A DNA stretch of 34,355 nt from NCBI GenBank assembly GCA_003973265.1, contig QNYZ01000034.1:1-34355 (forward strand), in the 5' to 3' direction. Shown here one piece after another: positions 31,430 to 34,355 of the stretch. The stretch's first letter is position 1, and every line of letters starts with the position of its first letter. This DNA is from Deltaproteobacteria bacterium (GTDB lineage Bacteria > Desulfobacterota > Desulfobacteria > Desulfobacterales > QNYZ01). A program made the translations under genes and the position numbers. A model generated the notes under the pieces. It worked only from the letters and a program-made list of their open reading frames with translations. It was not told where the DNA came from and made no database searches.

Positions 31430-34355
31430 TTATCCCACAAACATTTTTCCCGGCGCATCCAATACCTGCCGGATTGCCAGGGAAAGTTGTTTCAGCATTA
31501 ACGGCTTGGAAAGAAACGCCCGGATACCCACCGCTTCAATCTCCTCGGGAGATATCTCGCCCAGCAACCCGGAATATAAAATTATCGGGATATCCGGACG
31601 AATTTCAAGCAGGGCCCTGCTTAATTCAATTCCGGTCATTCTGGGCATGGTCAGGTCCGTAATGACCAGGTCAAACGCTTGCGGGTTCTCACTGAATACT
31701 TTCAGCGCAACCTGGCTGTCCGTCTCCATATGAACATGGTAGCCCATCCGTTTCAACCCCTCTTCGGCCATGGCCACCAGCGCTTTTTCATCGTCAACGA
31801 AAAGAACGCTTTCTTTCCCCGGTATCATTTTATCCGGAATCGATTCCTCTGTCGGGGTTTGATCTCCCTCATACTTTGGAAGAAGTACGTGGAATTCCGT
31901 CCCCTTTCCTACCTCGCTTTTGACCCGAACAGCCCCTCCACAGCCATTAACAACACCATGGATCATGGCGAGCCCCATGCCGGTACCCTTTCCCGGCTCC
32001 TTGGTAGTGAAAAACGGTTCAAATATTCGGTCAATATTCTCTGCTTCGATACCGCAGCCGGTATCTTTGACGATGAGTCGTATAAAAGAACCCGGTGTCA
32101 ATTCCGGGAAAAAATCTATGTTCTCATCATCAACCTGGTATTCATCCAGCCGCACTGTCAGTATTCCCCCTGATTCCATGGCATGCGAAGCATTGGTACA
32201 AAGGTTCATAAGAATCTGGTGTATCTGTGTCGGATCTGCAAAAACAGAGTCTGACTCAGCCAGAATTTCGAACTTAAATTCAATGGTGGAGGGCAGGGTC
32301 GCACGCAGCATCTTGAGTGCTTCCTTGACAATAATTTTCATTTGAACCGGCTGGATTTCCTGGTCGGTCTGCCGGCTGAAGGTCAAAATCTGCCGCACCA
32401 GATCTTTCGCGCGCTTCGTCGATACAATCACACGTTCAAGGGTCTGATGAACCGGGCTTTCCTCCGGCGCCTGAAAAGTCGCCAGTTCAGTATACCCCAT
32501 TATGGCCGCCAGAATATTATTAAAATCATGCGCGATCCCGCCAGCCAGCGTGCCGATGGCTTCCATCTTCTGAGCCTGGCGTAATTCTTTTTCCATCTGG
32601 ATCTCGTTGGTGATATCTCTTGTAACAGAGACAAAGTGGGTCATCCGGCCCTGGTCATCCTTAATCGGAGAAATAGTGACTTCCACCTCACGTATACCGC
32701 CATCTTTCATTTTGCTGGACATCTGCCCGCTCCATATCTTTCCAGCGGACAATACCCCCCACACCGCCCTGTAAAATTCTTTATTCTGATTACCGCCCCG
32801 AAGAATCCGGGTATTTTTTCCTCTGAGTTCTTCCCGGGTATATCCGAATATCTTTTCACAGGCCGGATTGGCATGGGTAATGGTCCCATCTATTTCAGTG
32901 ATCAGAATCCCTTCAGCCGCATGCTCCAGCGCTGTGGCCAGGTGCAGGAGCCTTTCTTCAGCCTGCTTTCGAACAACCACTTCCTTTTTCAGGTTCTCAT
33001 AAAGCTGAGCATTATCCAGAGAAATGGCTGCCTGGGACAATATAATATTTAAAATCTCAATCCGTTCTCTGGTGAACACATCGGAGGTTAGGTTATTCTC
33101 CAGGTACAGCACGCCCTTGGTGGCCTTTTTACGTACAATCGGCATACATAGAATGGACCTGGGTTTATTTTTTACGACATATGGATCTGCAAAAAATTGT
33201 TCACTATCCACGGCGTTATTAACAACCAGTGATTCCTGGGTCCGTTCCACATACCGGACAATGTCAACAGACAGGTCTTTACTCTCATCTAACGGTAACG
33301 ATTGACGGGCCTTGATTTCTTCAGAATCAACCGATACGGACGCTTCCACGTACAAATCCCCATCCTTATTCAGTAGCAATATCCCTTTTTGTGCACCCGC
33401 ATTTTCGATAATGATCTGCATCAACTGGTGCAGCAGGTCCTCCAAAACAACTTCACTGGAAATCGCCCGGGTGGCTTTCATAATTGTGGCGATATCCAGG
33501 TCTTTACGCATTCGATGTGGATAGATGTCCACTTTCCTGTCCATTACTTCTTTGTCCGCCACTTCTTTAACATCTATTGCCTCATCGGAGCGGTCCACCA
33601 TCAAAAATGAAAACGACTTGTCAATCGCCCGGACCTTGGCCAACGCGCCCCATCTTTCGTAGGCTGATCGGGCTTTCATCATCGTATCGGCGGCCTGCTG
33701 ACGTTTTCCGGTTTTTTCATAAAATAGGGCGGTCCGTTCAAGAATCAGGGCCTCTTCGTTGCGATAGCCATGTTTTTTGGCTAGTTTTGCAGCCGTCCGA
33801 TAATATTTTTCCGCTTCCGCTTCTGAACCCAACACCGATAACCGTTCGGCCTCTACAAGATCGTATTTGTGCTGATGATTCATTGGAGCATGCCTGGCCC
33901 AATGTTTCATCTTTTTTTGGTTTTTTATTACTTTTTTTAGAACATGATTCTGTTCGGCTGATTCAGCGTCGGAATACAGAGCCAAGATAGATAGTGAATC
34001 GTAAAAATATAACATTGGTGTACTCATCGATCCGATTAAAGCGTCCTTATGGGCCAACGTCATTTTAGCGAATCCCACTGCCTTGGAATAGTTTCCAAAA
34101 AGATAATTCAAATATAGTTTCATTAAATATATAGATGAGAGTGTTGCTTTGTCCATGGCTCCACGAGCCACTGGTATTGTTTGTACCTCGTCGAAATATT
34201 CTCCAGATATACTGCAGGGGGTCTCCACCTCATCCTTCAGATTAACGACGACCTGATGAACCATCTCTTGATATTGATATGCAAATTCATGATTTAATCT
34301 ACGAATAGCTTCACTATATTTTGAAAACCGTCTCTCTACTTCAAGCAACTCAATA
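31430..34355 (-). CDS. Hybrid sensor histidine kinase, C-terminal part (5' end outside window)
   Basis: About 974 residues are visible and the frame is open at the right edge; a TTG at 34348 is unlikely to be the start. From the visible beginning: a helical TPR-like region (about 1-260), a GAF domain (about 290-450), a coiled linker, a PAS domain (about 475-590: ILITEIDGTITHANPACEKIFGY), HisKA with phospho-acceptor His607 in GGIAHDFNN, an HATPase with NLCTNASHAM, DTGCGIE and GKGTGMGLAM, and a receiver domain with Asp898 in VITDLTMPRM and the SKPL lysine. The helical part and GAF join match proteins in which a Ser/Thr kinase and an AAA-type ATPase domain come first, common in Desulfobacterales. 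That N terminus is inferred, not seen. The stimulus is unknown. Confidence 0.92.
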   Translation of the reverse strand, partial: IELLEVERRFSKYSEAIRRLNHEFAYQYQEMVHQVVVNLKDEVETPCSISGEYFDEVQTIPVARGAMDKATLSSIYLMKLYLNYLFGNYSKAVGFAKMTLAHKDALIGSMSTPMLYFYDSLSILALYSDAESAEQNHVLKKVIKNQKKMKHWARHAPMNHQHKYDLVEAERLSVLGSEAEAEKYYRTAAKLAKKHGYRNEEALILERTALFYEKTGKRQQAADTMMKARSAYERWGALAKVRAIDKSFSFLMVDRSDEAIDVKEVADKEVMDRKVDIYPHRMRKDLDIATIMKATRAISSEVVLEDLLHQLMQIIIENAGAQKGILLLNKDGDLYVEASVSVDSEEIKARQSLPLDESKDLSVDIVRYVERTQESLVVNNAVDSEQFFADPYVVKNKPRSILCMPIVRKKATKGVLYLENNLTSDVFTRERIEILNIILSQAAISLDNAQLYENLKKEVVVRKQAEERLLHLATALEHAAEGILITEIDGTITHANPACEKIFGYTREELRGKNTRILRGGNQNKEFYRAVWGVLSAGKIWSGQMSSKMKDGGIREVEVTISPIKDDQGRMTHFVSVTRDITNEIQMEKELRQAQKMEAIGTLAGGIAHDFNNILAAIMGYTELATFQAPEESPVHQTLERVIVSTKRAKDLVRQILTFSRQTDQEIQPVQMKIIVKEALKMLRATLPSTIEFKFEILAESDSVFADPTQIHQILMNLCTNASHAMESGGILTVRLDEYQVDDENIDFFPELTPGSFIRLIVKDTGCGIEAENIDRIFEPFFTTKEPGKGTGMGLAMIHGVVNGCGGAVRVKSEVGKGTEFHVLLPKYEGDQTPTEESIPDKMIPGKESVLFVDDEKALVAMAEEGLKRMGYHVHMETDSQVALKVFSENPQAFDLVITDLTMPRMTGIELSRALLEIRPDIPIILYSGLLGEISPEEIEAVGIRAFLSKPLMLKQLSLAIRQVLDAPGKMFVG

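Noticed and set aside
1..34355. CRISPR arrays, tRNA or rRNA genes, insertion sequences, prophage
   Set aside because: I looked for regular repeats, cloverleaf-like sequences and transposase or integrase motifs and found none.

Overview
The window looks like the chromosome of a Gram-negative, anaerobic Deltaproteobacterium, most likely of the Desulfobacterales type (sulfate-reducer relatives). The reasons are a UB2H-containing PBP1b with an outer-membrane lipoprotein partner, two MoeA paralogues of which one carries a periplasmic-binding-protein-like tail, an NDP-forming acyl-CoA synthetase beside an enoyl-CoA hydratase, an AmmeMemoRadiSam radical SAM enzyme, and a giant hybrid sensor kinase with TPR-like, GAF, PAS, HisKA and receiver parts. 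This taxonomic call is inference from gene content and protein style. I saw no tRNA, rRNA, CRISPR array, phage gene, transposase or integrase.

Layout. 1-826: end of aspartate kinase (lysC), a 27-residue one-helix membrane peptide and a weak terminator. 890-2734 (minus): pyrF and a lone dTDP-glucose 4,6-dehydratase. 2937-3805 (plus): a promoter, a Sec-exported EndoU-type RNase and a small cytosolic protein 5 bases downstream, which I read as a secreted toxin and its immunity protein. 3925-6721 (plus): PBP1b and an 8-base overlapping TPR lipoprotein, a likely synthase-activator pair. 6734-7974 (minus): DUF4332 and DUF533/TerB-like proteins. 8124-9143 (plus): EF-P lysine ligase (epmA/genX) with an apparently leaderless promoter. 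9155-12607 (minus): uppP, phosphohexomutase and an MFS exporter. 12638-17015 (minus): a hydroxyacid dehydrogenase, moeA, and a moeA-PBP fusion closed by a terminator. 17095-19952 (plus): a DEAD-box helicase with a long leader and a repetitive basic tail, then a SAM methyltransferase. 19976-21024 (plus): the AmmeMemoRadiSam enzyme, again apparently leaderless. 21044-24952 (minus): an RpiR-type regulator, enoyl-CoA hydratase and acyl-CoA synthetase, preceded by an inverted-repeat operator candidate. 25056-25892 (plus): a family 2 glycosyltransferase. 25874-26032: a perfect 23-bp inverted repeat between convergent genes. 26034-31263 (minus): serB followed by an overlapping hrpA. 31291-31317: a hairpin terminator. 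31430-34355 (minus): the hybrid kinase, running off the end.

Themes. Most of the window is housekeeping: amino acid, pyrimidine, molybdenum-cofactor and RNA metabolism plus cell-envelope assembly (PBP1b, UppP, phosphohexomutase, RfbB, glycosyltransferase). The accessory-looking parts are the EndoU pair, the long inverted repeat and the lysine-rich helicase tail. The most promising lead for an undescribed system is the EndoU pair: a free-standing RNase with its own signal peptide, not the tip of a large polymorphic toxin, coupled to a cytosolic partner without a signal peptide. Motif-bearing enzymes are firm calls; promoters, operators and functional pairings are inference from sequence patterns.
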